In this document: positions 20,866 to 33,617 of the stretch, one piece after another
Position numbering within the stretch: the first letter of the stretch is position 1
How the letters are laid out: every line of letters starts with the position of its first letter
NCBI GenBank assembly: GCA_023375675.1
Contig: JALQBC010000012.1
Location: forward strand, 620,001 to 684,000
Direction of reading: 5' to 3'
Source: Cytospora piceicola
Lineage: Eukaryota; Ascomycota; Sordariomycetes; Diaporthales; Cytosporaceae
DNA: 64,000 nucleotides
The notes under the pieces: model-generated
Told to the model about the DNA's origin: nothing
Database searches by the model: none
The model's input: only the letters and a program-made list of their open reading frames with translations
Made by a program: the position numbers and the translations under genes

Positions 20866-22729
20866 CTTCGGTTGATTGTATGTGTTTGATGGGAGAATAT
20901 GGGTTGAAAGATGGCAGACAAGGACGGAGAAGTAAGTAAACAAGTCTGCCTGGGTGTGAGAGCAGATCAGAACGACGTCGAGGTTGAAAAGGTGAAAAGG
21001 GCTCGTTGCTCCAGAATCGGGGTTATTAATTGGATTTGGGGGGCTACAAGGGGGTGATGCGCAGGCTTGGAGGGGAGCTAGAGCAGTTCCGTTGCGTCGA
21101 GCTTACTCAGTGCATCGGGGGGCCCGCCAAGGCCAAGAGAAACCTGAAGTCACCGTCGCGGGGTACTTTGGTATTTATTTCCCTCCCACCCTCAAGCTTC
21201 CAAGGTTCCAGGGTTGTTATCAGGCAAACATACTGTATTCACTTTGATACTAATATATACTATCAACCTCATTAATGCAGCTTCAGACAGCCTTATGGCC
21301 TGGTCAGCAGTGAGTCTGCCAAACCTAACGCCTTCAAAGATATCACTCAGGAATGGCAGTTCTAGCTGGCGGTGGATGATGTGCTTGATAATCTGAGAAT
21401 ATGCTCGACAGACTCCATCGAGGTATAAAAGGTGATGTGGATACGTCGACATCACTAAACCGATATCCGGTGAGTTTCGTTACCAGTTACACAGTACGGT
21501 TTCATATCCTACAAGTTCACCACCAGAACCGCACCTGCTCAGAGCAGTCAGTCCTACAGGACTATTGGGGGCAGTCAACGAAACACATACATTGCATGTC
21601 TGGCACGTTCAAATAAATGATAACAACCTCAAGACTCCTGATGAAGGTTTCAGGTCACCATGACGGTGGGCACCCAATCCGTAGGGACTAGACTGTTTTT
21701 CCGGGCGCCATTTCTGTCGACGTCCCTTGCCGATCGATGGCTTGACTACCAGCGGGAATATGTGACCCTGCAGCCATGTTCTACCGGCTCCTACGTAACT
21801 ACCTAGGCACGTAGGCTGGTAGGCAGGTAGGTTAGTTACGTAGGTAACACTAGTACCGAGGTAGCTTTCCCGGTCGCGCTCTACGTACTGTAAACGAGTG
21901 ATCTTGGACCTTGCAGGAGGCTTGCCTGTTAGTCTCGACCAGCAAATCCGTCCGGACATCTCGGAATACTAATGTTCGCAGTCCTCACTTGGGAGCTACC
22001 TGACAGCCTGAGTGACCGGTGACCCACCGTCCACGTCTGGCAACACTGCCGCGCCTATCGCACTTCACGCTGCCTCATCCGATCTGGTGATACAACTGCT
22101 AATTGATGCGATCGAGACGCGTGCCTGTCGTCCCTGTTGTGTGTGTCGTGCCAGCGCTCAGTGATAAACAGCAAGGGAACCATTGACAACCAAGTCCGCA
22201 CCACCTGGAAACTTGGTAATGCTCGTTCAAATGCCTCTCCTCTCTCAACTTCATGAATGCCCTGGTCCCATCGCAACTCCGATTTAGGAGGGCCGGCCCC
22301 CAGTCTCTTCGGACAGCGAGGTTGAGAAAAGGCTGCGTGCCCTGCAGCCCCTTCTGCCCCTGTTGCCCAGGGTGGATGCAGACATCAATAATTACATCAC
22401 TGCGGGGCAAATCAGATTCATGAGTTGCCGCCAGTCGATATTCTTGCCGTCGGCTTTAAGCCGGCTGTAAGTCCCGTGACACCGCACGTGTAGATAACGA
22501 GGTTTTCTTATCAGGGGACCTTCCGGGGTCAGGTAGAAAAGCGGGTCCCACCAGCGGAAGCGGCTGTAAAATTTTCCATTCTTAGGGCTTCCACCAACGG
22601 CTCCATCAGAGTCCAGCAAGCCATCGCGAAGCCAGCCAGTCTATCACAAGGTCAACGCCATAAGCACCCAATTCCCCCTTTTCTTTTCCCAGTGGTACGG
22701 AGAGAAATCGATCAATTGACAAAGTCAAG
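20866..22729. other. divergent intergenic region G6PD/RPL33
   Basis: 1.86 kb between divergent genes. It holds both promoters and a CTACGTAACTA/TAGTTACGTAG hairpin at 21791-21843 within a cluster of TAGGTA-type motifs. No supported ORF. Confidence 0.45.
21791..21843. repeat. palindromic CTACGTAACTA hairpin
   Basis: An 11-bp perfect stem (21791-21801 with 21833-21843) encloses 31 nt rich in GTAGG/CCTAGG words. It belongs to the dispersed TACCTAGGTA-like motif class seen throughout the window's non-coding DNA. Confidence 0.6.
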
Positions 22730-23559
22730 ATGCCTTCCGACGCTGGTCACAGACGTAAGTTTCGCGAATTCCCCCTCACGAGGCGCAAGGACGGCCCAAG
22801 TCATCCGCGCAGCAGTCACGACAAGGCCGCTCTGGTCAAAATCCTTGCGACAACCACATTGGACATCACCAACTGACTTTGCGGCAATCTAGTTTATGTC
22901 AAGTAAGTTCAAACGATGCGCGATGGTTTTCTATTCTCGATGGGACGCAGATGTGGGGCTCGACTTGGGTTGGGATTCGAAGATGGATCGACGGCCACGA
23001 AGAGGAGGATGATGAATGAAGCGAGCAGCGAAGCGAAGCGATACGACACAGTGCACCCGATGACGGATACAATGCGGGCGCCGTATGAAGCAATATAAGT
23101 GCATGGAAGCAACAGGACTGACGAAGATGGACTTTAGGGGTCGCCACCTTTCCTACCAGCGTGGCCGCCACACGACTACCCCCAAGACCAGCCTGGTCAA
23201 GATTGAGGGTGTCGATGACACCAACGCTGCCAAGTATGTCACCAAGTGTTATCCATGAGATGAGGGGACATGCAAGCTGACGGAGATGCAACAGCTTCTA
23301 CCTCGGCAAGAAGGTCGCCTACGTCTACAAGGCCCAGAAGGAGATCCGCGGCAGCAAGATCAGAGTGATCTGGGGCAAGGTCACCCGCCCTCACGGTACT
23401 TATATCCCTAATCGACACTAGAACTTTGAAGACAAGCGCAAAGCTGATCATAAACGTTTAGGAAACTCCGGTGTTGTCCGCGCCCAGTTCAACCACCCTC
23501 TCCCCTCCCGTTCGTTCGGTGCCTCCGTTCGCATCATGCTCTACCCTTCTTCGATATAA
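22730..23559 (+). CDS. RPL33: 60S ribosomal protein eL33 (yeast L33 / mammalian L35a)
   Basis: Five exons: 22730-22754, 22893-22902 (10 nt), 23138-23233, 23295-23395 and 23462-23559, total 109 aa. All four introns have GTAAGT/GTATGT/GTACTT donors and TAG or CAG acceptors. The product begins [20 protein letters not shown]. It continues through [20 protein letters not shown] and [20 protein letters not shown] to [15 protein letters not shown], the eL33 C-terminus. The protein is a structural component of the large ribosomal subunit. The 10-nt second exon supplies the LYVK codons and cannot be skipped without frameshift. Introns 1 and 2 (138 and 235 nt) are long for the window. Confidence 0.95.
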
Positions 23560-25827
23560 ATGACGGTCTCACGGACGGAGTTGTGCGGGAAATGGTTTCG
23601 ATTGGCTGCATCACGGTTCGGCAGGGTTGACTTGCACTCTGCTCTCTAGCATTCAAAAATCGATTGATGTGATACCGACCACAGACGGATGAAGATTCGT
23701 GGTTTTTCGCGTGCTTGGTCCGACACAAGGAAGGCTCCCACAAGGATGACTAAAAGGCATACAGGGAGGAGCCGGTACAGATCAGGGGAACCCAGAGATC
23801 CCTAGGACTCAATACATCAAGTGAATCAAAAGAGCCGACTCCGATTCTTCGACCAGCCAGATGAACAAGCAATTACTTTCTGCAAAACCAACCGCTGGTG
23901 CTGTGGGACCAAGTGCCGTGTTGAGCTGCTGACAGACGCGGGACCAGAGCCACGCTGAAATGTTACTTGTCATGGCCAGCCTCTACATGTGTCTCCAAAC
24001 CTCAAACGCGGCCTGGCTGTAGAGACTTGAAACGCTACGCCGGTGGGTTACGGGATGATCACATGCCGTACAATACGTCGTAAAACGATCCTCAAGAAAC
24101 GAGATAACATCTTTGTAGTATATCCCTTGTATGGCTTATCACTCTATATCTGCCATGCCTCTGGATAGTCTTGTCTTCGTCGATATGTCCTTGTCGCTCA
24201 AATCATGGTGACTAACTCCAAACAGGGCACAGCCTAATCCCACATAACGCTGCCATTTATCTCCAATACATTTATTCTAGCCGGCCCAGCTTTCAGATGG
24301 GTATCGGTTGTGATGCGCGACTTCGCATGTCCTGCCTTGCGAACCTGCAGCCAAATCATTTGAGCAAGTACATTGCGACTCAATAGCGGCTCTAACATGC
24401 CTACACTCGCACTACGTCCAAGGTGGAACAAACGACCCACCCCCTACCTTGACACCACTCAAGATGACGAATATACGGTAATCTAAAACGCCGCGATGGA
24501 TTTGACAACTAGCAAGGCGGCTAGTATGTATACCTAAGGTGAGTCACAAGGGGCCAGTTGCATGAGGGCCTGCCCATGTGGCTATATAGCTGATGTTGAC
24601 GCAGTTAGCAGTCATGACTATGAGGCTCAAAACTGCTTAGTCGGTCTATTGCATTGAGTGCCATGAATGGTTTGGGTGCGTTGCTGCTCACGGCCGGTGA
24701 CAACTCAACGAAGGGGTGTCGCCCATCTTTACCCTTTGAGAGTTTCAAGGCTGCTCACGGGGCACCAAGGCAGCTTCATTCATATCGCGAACAACTGCTC
24801 ACACCTGGTCTTACGGAAATCTTTTCAGTTGGCGATCAAAAGATGTTGCCAGTATTGGGGAAGATGAAGGGTCAGAACTGCCCAAGGGTGTGTATAGGAG
24901 GGAATGTCTCTCCATGTATGTAGAACATTCAGATGTCATGATAGCTGATATACACTTCTGCAACTCTTTCCTCATCCTGCATTGTTTCTTTGCAGGGAAT
25001 ATGAAAGTGCGAGGCGGCCTTTCAGACCAAATGGTGGGATAGTCGTTACAATTGCTGGAGCTTCTCACTGGTGTTTCTCTTCCCCAGATCCTTCTTCGGC
25101 AACTCCCTCGACCGTGCTCACCAACGGATCCGTTGTCGCCTCAAGTGCTCTGAACCGTCCAGCCACAATGTGGAAAACCGCCATCATGTTTCGGCTCTGC
25201 AACGCGGACGGCCTTGCTTGGGTCCTACGCCTGGCTCCCTTGGCCTTGTGTTGGACAAGAGGCTACGAGGGATGAGCATGACGGCAGACTTCTCACGCCT
25301 TCAGCCTCGAATATTAGAGTGCGAATTCTAGATCTATGGTATCGCGAGCGGAACGTCCTGGTTGGGATCTATCTACCCCCTCAAAGATCTCTCCACCGCC
25401 CCAGTGACGAGCAATGACAACATCGAGTACTGTGGCTCCATTGTGGTCGTTTGCGCGACATTGGGCCGGGCTTCCATACCTTTCAAGAATATATCCGCCT
25501 TCCCCCAAACCATCTCTCCCACGGCGTATTCAGTGGACTTGGTTCAAGAGGCCCAGGGCCCGTCTGGGCATGTCGCAGACAAGGCGCCGAACGAGCATCA
25601 ATACCACAAATGATCAAGAGAAGTCATGGCGCCGAGCTCACAGGGTCCCTGAGGATTCCGGCTTGTTCTCTGTGAAGAAAACAGAGGTGTCTGGCATCGA
25701 CGAAAGGAGGACTGGCGGGTGAGGTGGCTGTTCTGCGGACTGGTGCAGGCCGGCACATGCTTGCCTTGCCGTACATACAACAGCTCATTCCCGGATGTCA
25801 AGACATCAAGATGTACTCAGATACCTA

Positions 25828-25869
25828 GGCTTGGACCTCGTTGTGAAGGCTTGGACCCACAACGAGGTC
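25828..25869. repeat. perfect 12-bp inverted repeat with nested direct repeat
   Basis: GACCTCGTTGTG (25834-25845) pairs with CACAACGAGGTC (25858-25869) around a 12-nt loop. AGGCTTGGACC occurs twice, at 25828-25838 and 25847-25857, overlapping the stem and the loop. No gene is associated with it. Confidence 0.65.
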
Positions 25870-27144
25870 AGAGATGGGATTACCACCGTCGCTCGATGAC
25901 CTGTTTGTTGTATGTGTAAGTGGTTCAAGACGTGGTGAGGGAGGAGAGCAGGTATATTTCGGTTGTTGCTACCTAGCCCCCGCCCCTTACCAGGAGTTTC
26001 ACATGCTTTGGCTGAGCTTGACCTGTGATGTTTTGATTTCATACCCTAGGGTACATTCCCCTCCGGTTCGACTTTGGGCGCTGAATCCCAAAGCGAACTC
26101 ACCATATCCGCACTCTACTTTTGCAAATGTTCACATGCAGGCTGGCTATTCCGGCGACTTGTTCTCAATCTTGTTACATAGCTCATCGCTCATCAAGAAG
26201 CATATAACGTACCGCAGGGGGGCGTTCTCAACACTCAAAGTACAGCAGCCGGTGCCGAGCCCGGAGAGTTTACCTTTGGGGGGGGAGGGTAGGTAGTTCC
26301 AGATATCTCCTTAAAAAGCTTTAGAAAGACGGAGCTGAGCAGGGGAAACGCCGACAAGAGACTGGAAAGTGGCAACTCCGCGTAGGACAGCGTGCTATGT
26401 AGCCTATCTGGTAACAGTTTCGGTAGCTTCTGGGCATAAAGTAACTGTCGTGGAGCCGGGTTGCCGGATTAGTTGCATTGTTTTGCTGGAGTGCCGAAAG
26501 GAGAACGTCTTCTCTAGTTATATACTTTCCTCAGAGCTGGGAAGCAGATATATATATAGGAAGAGAAGAAATCGGGGGGGGGGGGGGGTCGTGTGAAGGA
26601 GTTTTGCATACTGATGTATGTTTATGAACGAATATCAGGGTTTGAATGTCGCGAATTCTATGGCTTGATCAAATAGAGACACCCGTGGACGCAGTGTCTT
26701 CTAGCACATGTGCAAAGAAGCGACGACAGCGGTACAACCTTACTGTCGATCACCACCTGGAGGCCACTCGGGATATATGAGACAAGCCAGCTACTTGGCG
26801 ATATTCTTTGCAGTATGTAGTACTACTGCTACCAGGTTGAGTTACCTTAGAATTTCGAACCAGCCGCAAATTTGACGAAGCATATGCGCCGCTAGCGGGA
26901 CGATGGCCGCTGGACCAGTCGCTGCCACATTCGAATTGCATGTGGATGGATCAGACAGGAAACCAAGATAGGTTGCATGGCATCGGCACTGTCCTAGGGT
27001 CGAAGCAGGTGGTTTTGTCACTGCACGCCTCGTAGTGGTGGTTTTGGTGATGGCGGTGGTAGTGGAAATAATGATCCCTGTCTTAACTCCCTGAGTACAT
27101 GATAGTTCTCAGGCGAATTCATACACTAAAAACCTCCTACCTGG

Positions 27145-27222
27145 TTGTCCCGAGGACAAGGGGCCACCATAGTGTACTATGGTAAAGCAGTTTGCCGATC
27201 ATCCAGGGACCTTGGGTCCCTG
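27145..27222. repeat. three tandem perfect hairpins
   Basis: Within 78 nt: TTGTCC-CGA-GGACAA (27145/46 to 27159), CCATAGT-GT-ACTATGG (27167-27182) and CAGGGACC-TTG-GGTCCCTG (27204-27222). Loops are 2-3 nt in DNA terms. They do not match a tRNA or other RNA family I recognise. Confidence 0.5.
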
Positions 27223-30200
27223 TGGATCTTTCTCGGTAAGCGGTGGGGGAACGATTAACCAAAGCACGAGATTCTTATCGAAGTCCCGCTTACATTGGAA
27301 CGGCAGCGTCAAAATGTCCGTGTCCGTGTCCGTGTCCGGAGTGCCGGGCAGCTAGGTTACCGACTCGAGGGAGTTGGTCAGCTGTTAACCCAAAAGTGTT
27401 AAGGCTTAAGCTGTTGGAAGGTACATTACTGCTGTTGCCGAAGTCGTTCCAAGGTTTCTCTAGGGTAATGAATACCCTCAAGACACGACGGGCTAAGATA
27501 CTGAGTCCGACTCCGAAGATACTTGAAGAGCATTAAAATGTGACGGGTAGCAAGAGTCTATTCGAGGTCTATCGGGTCGAATAAATTTTGCCACTTGCGT
27601 ACATCAAAAACATTTTTAGCTTTGAGGCGCAGCATATTTAGCTTAGGTCTGTATCCGCGGTTGTGGAGCATCAGACGATGTAAGCTGCTAAGGTGGTAAG
27701 ATAGAGAGAAAAGAACGAGCCGTGTTGGGGTTGGGCTGTGTGTCTCGAACTTTGGCTTATTATGAAATTTTTGTGCCGCACAATCACCAGGATGCAACAA
27801 TAATCGATTAAAAAAGGCGTTCTTCTGTTTTTCAAAGCCCCCCCCCCCCTCCAATATAGATACTGGCACACCGACTCGGATTTCCTTTACACTTTATTGA
27901 TAATGATGTTGATAAAAATAGTGATGATCATGAAGCAGATGGAGGACTCCGTTCCGCTTTCTTACTTATTATCCGTGGATACGTCAACATGTATCACTGC
28001 GTAAAAACGATGGCGCAGCCTATGGAGATGGAGGATGTGATGTCTAGGATAGGAGATTGTGTAGATAGGTGAGATCGGTGAAATAGGGTCGGTACTTGAG
28101 GATTGATAGCCGTGATAAACGTGGCAGCGCCCAAGGGTTCCTGCTGCTCGTATCAGGTAGTCCCTAACCAGCCGAGTGTTGGGAGCCTCTCGTGGCCCCC
28201 CCCATATACAAGGTTCCCAGAGCTCGTCATGGTGGGGTGCATTCGTGTCAACACGAAATGTCCTGCAGCTCGAGCCCGGCCGTCCCCAATCGTTGCTCAG
28301 TCTGGGAGTAACCTGGCACACAGTCCATACTCAAAGTATGGAATTGACGGATCAGTTGGGGGGGATGGACATCAACAAGTTTTGGGATGACTGCTGGACA
28401 AGTTAGGGTCTGTTGAACAGTTGGCGATGCCCAGCTGATGATTAACATGATTGACATTGATAACTGACTGACGCCAAACTACTGTCATACAGCAAGAATA
28501 ATGCCGTTGCAGCAGTTTCTTGCTCATCTATTCCCTTGTACGGAGTGTATGTATCTGTATCTAAACGTACATTTTGAAATCTACACCTCAGGACCTATGT
28601 ACCATCCATGGATACCAAACCACAAATAACCTTGGAAACCCCCCCCCCCCTAACAACAACACCAACGCCAACACTATCAAGTAGGTAGCGTTAGCAATTT
28701 TCAAGGAACTATTGGTCGTCGCACTACAACCACGCCACAACGTCTTTCTGTCACCGCTATTACTCAGCGTGTTTACTATTCAATTTCTATTAATTAAGTC
28801 GAGTATTCTTCCTTGTGGTAAAATCGTGCACCACTCTTACCAGCAAATATTTTCTCTAGTCCAGGCTGGTCGACCCCAGTTGATCAGTGCTCCGCTTGTC
28901 AAAACCCCACGACCCACTAATCCATCCACACCCTGGCACTATTTCAGGGAATGCCCTGGTGGTGTTGTCGGATCTGTACCCATTTAGACGCCTAGGTAAG
29001 CATTTACGTCTTCAGGGTTCATCTTGCTTCTAGCAACATCTACACGGGCTGTGTCTGACCTAAAGTCAACTTGGTGTCTCTTCTGTCTTAATGGTGTTGT
29101 ACCTGACCATACCTAGGTATCCTCAGAAACTTCAATCTCATTTCTTGTACCGGCATCTTCTCGTTTGTCTATAAAAATAACATATTGCGACTACCAGTTG
29201 GAACTTTCTATTACCAGTTTGACAACCCTACATGCAGCCCTTGGCTGAAACGGGAATTGACGTCAGTTTCTGTACGGAAAGTCGACAGAAGAAGCAACCT
29301 AACCAGAAACCAAGACTCAGGACGATTCATCGCCCCTTGAACCCTTCAGCTCCTTCTAGACAGGCCTAGACAGGGCGGCAAAACACTTCCGCCCCCCCCC
29401 CAAAAAACCCCTCCAGGGACTGATCTGTCCTGCTGTGGGTTCTGTGGGTGCAAGTGCTGCAAATCAGCCCCCTCCAAGACAAAGGAGCCTGCAAACGCCT
29501 CAAACTCTGCATACCAGGCGGACGTCATACCATTCACTCTGTCACTTCGGCTGGTTGCGCTTGATCATCATCACAACCAAGCCACGGACAGCTTGGAAGG
29601 CCGCGTCACGCGCTTCCTACTAGCAACCAATCCTCATTGCAAATTGACTCCTGGAGAGACAACTGGTTCGACCTGGGATTGGACCAGCCCAAAGTCCTCC
29701 CCCTCATAAAATCAAGTCATATACCCGAGCCAACCCATCTAGTAATAAGGCTGTCCCACATACTTTCTTTATTAACTGCCAGGTGCATCAAAGACAGTAC
29801 AAATTCCTGTCATCAACACATTGACTATCGTTTGCTGTCTTGCTGCTACCAACCATCATCGACATTGGCCCTCGTTCTTGACAGTGTCACTGCCAAACAA
29901 ATTTGTGATTCAGATATTTCAGACAAGACGCCGACACGGGCGATCTACCGAGCATCCGAAGATTTTGTACTTACCTACCAGGGTAGTTCCAGGACTAAGC
30001 ACCTGCAAGGCGAACACCTGCAAGGCCCTACCGATCTGGTTCCCCCCTGTCGTTGCGCTTGTTGTTGCGCTGGTGTGTTGAACCTGCTTCATCCTCTTGG
30101 TACGGAACACCGCACATCCCAGCCAGCCACTTTCGACAGACTCTTCTATTTCTTACAAGATACCGTCTTGATCCACCCCTTGTTCTGGATCGATTTCACC

Positions 30201-30485
30201 CCTCACTCTCCTCTTTTAAAACATCCGATTCGTTTCCTTCAAATCGCAATTCTGGATTTACCGCCTTCTGAATTGGTACCCACTTTCCGATACCTGGCGC
30301 CTGGACCGATAAGACAATCCGAGATCAGGGTCCTGTAGGATCGAATTTCTGGTTTACCGGCGGGTTTCGTGTCAATTGATACCCCATAAACCCCCCCTGT
30401 GAGGTCCATTGCAACGGTGGAGAAGACCCAGTTTTGCAGCATCGACGCCGTACAAAAACGACGTTCAGCCCGCCCGGAAGACAAG

Positions 30486-31953
30486 ATGGCGTCGCAATAC
30501 AATGATCACCCGTTGCCTACGCACCCAGGCCAACAATCGAACTTTCCTCCCCATCAACAGCAGCAGGTTCATTACGAGCAGCAGCCGCCCCTTCAGCAGC
30601 AAACGTACACGAGCACAGCAAAACCACCGAGGTCTAGAGGTCTGAGTGTCCACTCGGATAAGAGCGGAGGCAGCAACACCAAGAAGGACCCAGGCGAGAC
30701 TCACTTCGAGAAGGAGCGGCAACGGCTTCACAGCAAAGCTGATCCGACCATGGCTATGAACGAGGCGGAACCTTGTACGTTCTCACTCCGAATAGCTGTA
30801 ACGTGAAGATTGGAAAGCTAATTTTCCTCTTCTTCGCAAGCTGCCATTGCTGCACAGTCGAAGAACAACTTGCAGAATCTGCGTACTCTCCAGCATAAGG
30901 ATCTTACCGGAAATATCATCAGTTCGTTCCACCAAACCTCTAACCCGAGCAGACATAAATACTGACTTGATGGTACAGCCGACCCTGACGTATCTAATCC
31001 AACTCGTTGGCGAGAGGAACGGCCCCTTGCCACTATTCTCGCATTCGAAGCTGCCATCGATGGCGGCTATAGAAGTTCGATGAACACAGGAGGTAATTAT
31101 CATCAGCCCCATTCCCCAGAATTTGACCAGAATTCTGGTTTCTGTACTCCCCCAAACTGCAGAGTCCCGTGCTTACCACATTTCATTGAAGACTCGGAAT
31201 CTGTAATGAGTGGTTGGAACCGGCGGAGCAGCTACTACGCGAGTGGCAGTAAGCCTTCCACTTTACTTACCCTGATTCGATCCTTGTCATTCAACCAAGG
31301 AGGGAGCATATCTAACGTTCTTCATTGCAGACACCGGTCGCCTCCACAACGAGAGCTACTATGGCAGCCGTCCCCCGTCAAGCTTCAGACCCGAGAGCAA
31401 CGTACCTCGAAGCGTCCATCTGGACCCACAACAAGGACAGAACCAGTGGGGTTCACCTCCGGATCGCCGCAGAGGTCCTCGCATGGCCCCCGAGCCTCAG
31501 TATCGCGCCCGACAGAACGGCGCTAACGTCTATGCGGGGGGTCCAAACCAGCGATCATATGAGACCGTGGCATCGGGCTCAGGGAGCTCAGGCGAACAAG
31601 CAGGCTATCAGACTGACCCCACGAGCTCTGACAACAGCTCCATCGAACGGCGTATGGACCCTGCTAGGCGGCAACCGGAGCCAGTGAACGACTATGGCAT
31701 AGGCTTCAGTCAAGCAGCGGACTACCAAGCACCAGCTTTCTCGGTTGCTGGCCAAGGTGCCCCCCAGTATGGCCATGTGAATGGCGGAGTGGCACCACCA
31801 CCATCAGCACCCGCAGTAGCACCTGCAGTTCCGAAGAAGGAGGGGGGCCTGTTGCGAAAAGCCACGACACAGGAATCCCAAGCCGAACCAGACACCGGCG
31901 ACAAGCGTAAAAGTTGGTTCAAGCGCTTAAGCAAGAGCAAGAAGAACGCATAA
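30486..31953 (+). CDS. DUF2406 domain protein
   Basis: Five exons: 30486-30774, 30841-30921, 30979-31092, 31192-31248 and 31331-31953, total 387 aa. The N-terminus is Gln/Pro-rich. Exons 2-3 give NNLQNLRTLQHKD, then DPDVSNPTRWREERPLATIL and AFEAAIDGGY, the conserved block of fungal DUF2406 proteins (DP..SNPTR..ERPL.TI.SFE.AI). The C-terminal half is Ser/Gly/Gln/Pro-rich and ends in a basic SWFKRLSKSKKN tail, a possible membrane- or nuclear-targeting patch. Biochemical function is unknown; the family is fungus-specific. The exon 3/4 junction (GGA G|GTAATT...GAAG|AC) uses the weakest donor in the model and is the least certain. Confidence 0.8.
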
Positions 31954-33183
31954 GAGACCGGCCAGGTCAGCACCAAGCACGAGAGTACGTCCAAGCGAAG
32001 TCGAAGCCCGCAAACAAGCACTGCGATATTGGGGCCCGATTATGCTGTCAATGACACTGAGGACAATGCCCTAATCATTGAGCGGCAATGTAAAAGCATT
32101 ACCTTCTGATGACGTTTTCCTTCTTTTTTTCTTCACAGGGTTTCGTACTTTCAGCCGCCATATTTGGTGCCAGATGGAGATGGGTCTGGCGAAACCTTAT
32201 CATATGATCCCTTTTCTAATTATGTCTTCTTCCCTTCTCGACGGGCCCTATAAGTCGAGGCGGCAGCAGTTGTTTGGAGTTAAGGAAGGAACCTAATGCT
32301 ATTACGGTGTGGACAGTCTCGAGAAAGCGGGTCATTTTCCTTTGGGATCACGGCTAGCCTCTCTTTGGGTGACAGGCCATGTGTGAAATCGTTGGCCCAT
32401 CATGAGTGGGGATGTTTTTCTATCACTGCATTGCCTGCTAGGGCCGACCAAGAGTGCTCGGATTGCTGCAGGATTTGACTCGATGATACCTGTCACAGAA
32501 AATGGATGGACGCATGCGTATATATGACAAAACATCAGCTTTTGTGTATAAGGATTGACTGTATGGCGGATGTCGATATCATGTCTTGCAACAAGTGCAA
32601 GAATTGTTTTGGAACGACTGTTGGGGATGAATGTACATGAAAGGATATAACCGAGTCAAGTGAATGAGTTCTGCCATGGATGGAAAGTCTAGATGATAAT
32701 ACCCAAATCTTGATAATCATTGGTGTTTTGATTGTTTGCAGGCAACGTAATGATGGGTCAGCTGGCCAGCCGCCATGCAGATATAGGGGTAAAAAGAGAT
32801 GAGAATGTGACTCGAGCGAAGGTGTTTAGATTTGTGTATCCAGATAGAAGCAGGGTGGCTTTCTCTCTCTCGCCCCCAAGGTAAGGTGAACGAGCTACCG
32901 TGTCACAACGGGAAATGAATATGCTCTAGATTCCAGACTTTGCGTGCGCCCATGGACTACACAGTACATGCCGTGATCCCCCCCGCTATGGTGGTCTGAA
33001 AGTCAGGTCCATGCAATAGGCCAAAGGTGTAATCTTGGATGTGGGTGCGTCGTGACATGCCAGCCGTATCATACAATATCGCCGAGAAATCAGGGTCCTT
33101 CCAACGCCAGAATGCAGCAAGTTACATATGCCGAAAATGTGGCCAGACTGAGGCACCGCCAGATTGAGGGTCAAACGATACCA
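31954..33183. other. convergent intergenic region
   Basis: 1.2 kb between the DUF2406 gene (+) and VMA21 (-), whose 3' ends face each other. No supported coding or RNA feature. Confidence 0.45.
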
Positions 33184-33617
33184 TCAGCGATCCTTCTTCC
33201 CTTCCGTCTTGAGCTGCCCGTCCTCGTCCGACTGGTCCTCCCTCATCGCCACAACGATGTACGCGATCAGCACGACGTTAGCCATAATGGCCGCCGTTGC
33301 TCCAGCAAAGGTGGAGTTGCCTGTATTCCGTCCATCGAGTTAGTCGTGTCCTCTTGTTGTGTGTGGTTGCGTGTGCAACGAAAAGAGGAACTACATTGCT
33401 CGTTTGGCCTACCTTTGAAAATTGTGTCCACTGTCGCAAAGTATGAGCCGATGGGCATGACAATCATGGCGAAGGTGAAAGCGAGGAGCTTGACGATGAC
33501 GTCCATGGGCACGGCGGGGGCAATGTTGGACTGCTGGTCGGCCGCTGGGCTGGAGCCGACGGTTTCATCCTTGTCGAGGATGGTCTTCTCGTCCGAGATG
33601 ATTCTTCGGGTGGCCAT
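33184..33617 (-). CDS. VMA21: V-ATPase assembly factor VMA21
   Basis: Two exons (33617-33413, 33320-33184) encode 113 aa; the intron starts GTAGGC and ends CAG. Two hydrophobic helices, [20 protein letters not shown] and [18 protein letters not shown], flank a short loop ([17 protein letters not shown]), the standard Vma21 hairpin. The C-terminus is KKDR, fitting the KKXX dilysine ER-retrieval signal known for Vma21. The protein acts in the ER on assembly of the V0 sector of the vacuolar proton pump and escorts it to the Golgi. It is divergent from FUN30 across about 1.2 kb. Confidence 0.93.

Larger units (their letters stand above)
23560..30485. other. 6.9-kb gene-poor region
   Basis: No gene can be supported across this stretch. 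It starts with the RPL33 3' untranslated region and ends with the leader of the DUF2406 gene. In between are a 12-bp perfect hairpin (25834-25869), three tandem hairpins (27145-27222), a four-copy GTGTCC repeat (about 27315-27340), a 15-G tract (26574-26588) and C tracts at 27838-27849 and 28640-28649. The open frame at 29637-30338 (233 codons) has unfungal composition and no motifs. Some stretches at 25.0-25.7 kb translate into protein-like segments broken across frames, which may be a decayed gene, but I cannot name it. Confidence 0.4.

Noticed and set aside
22903..23137. C/D-box snoRNA in RPL33 intron 2 (ATGATGA at 23009, CTGA at 23118)
   Set aside because: No terminal stem pairs around the boxes, and CTGA is the splicing branch site of the intron.
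29637..30338. 233-codon plus-strand frame upstream of the DUF2406 gene
   Set aside because: No motif, no typical codon bias, many rare residues; probably chance in the promoter or leader.
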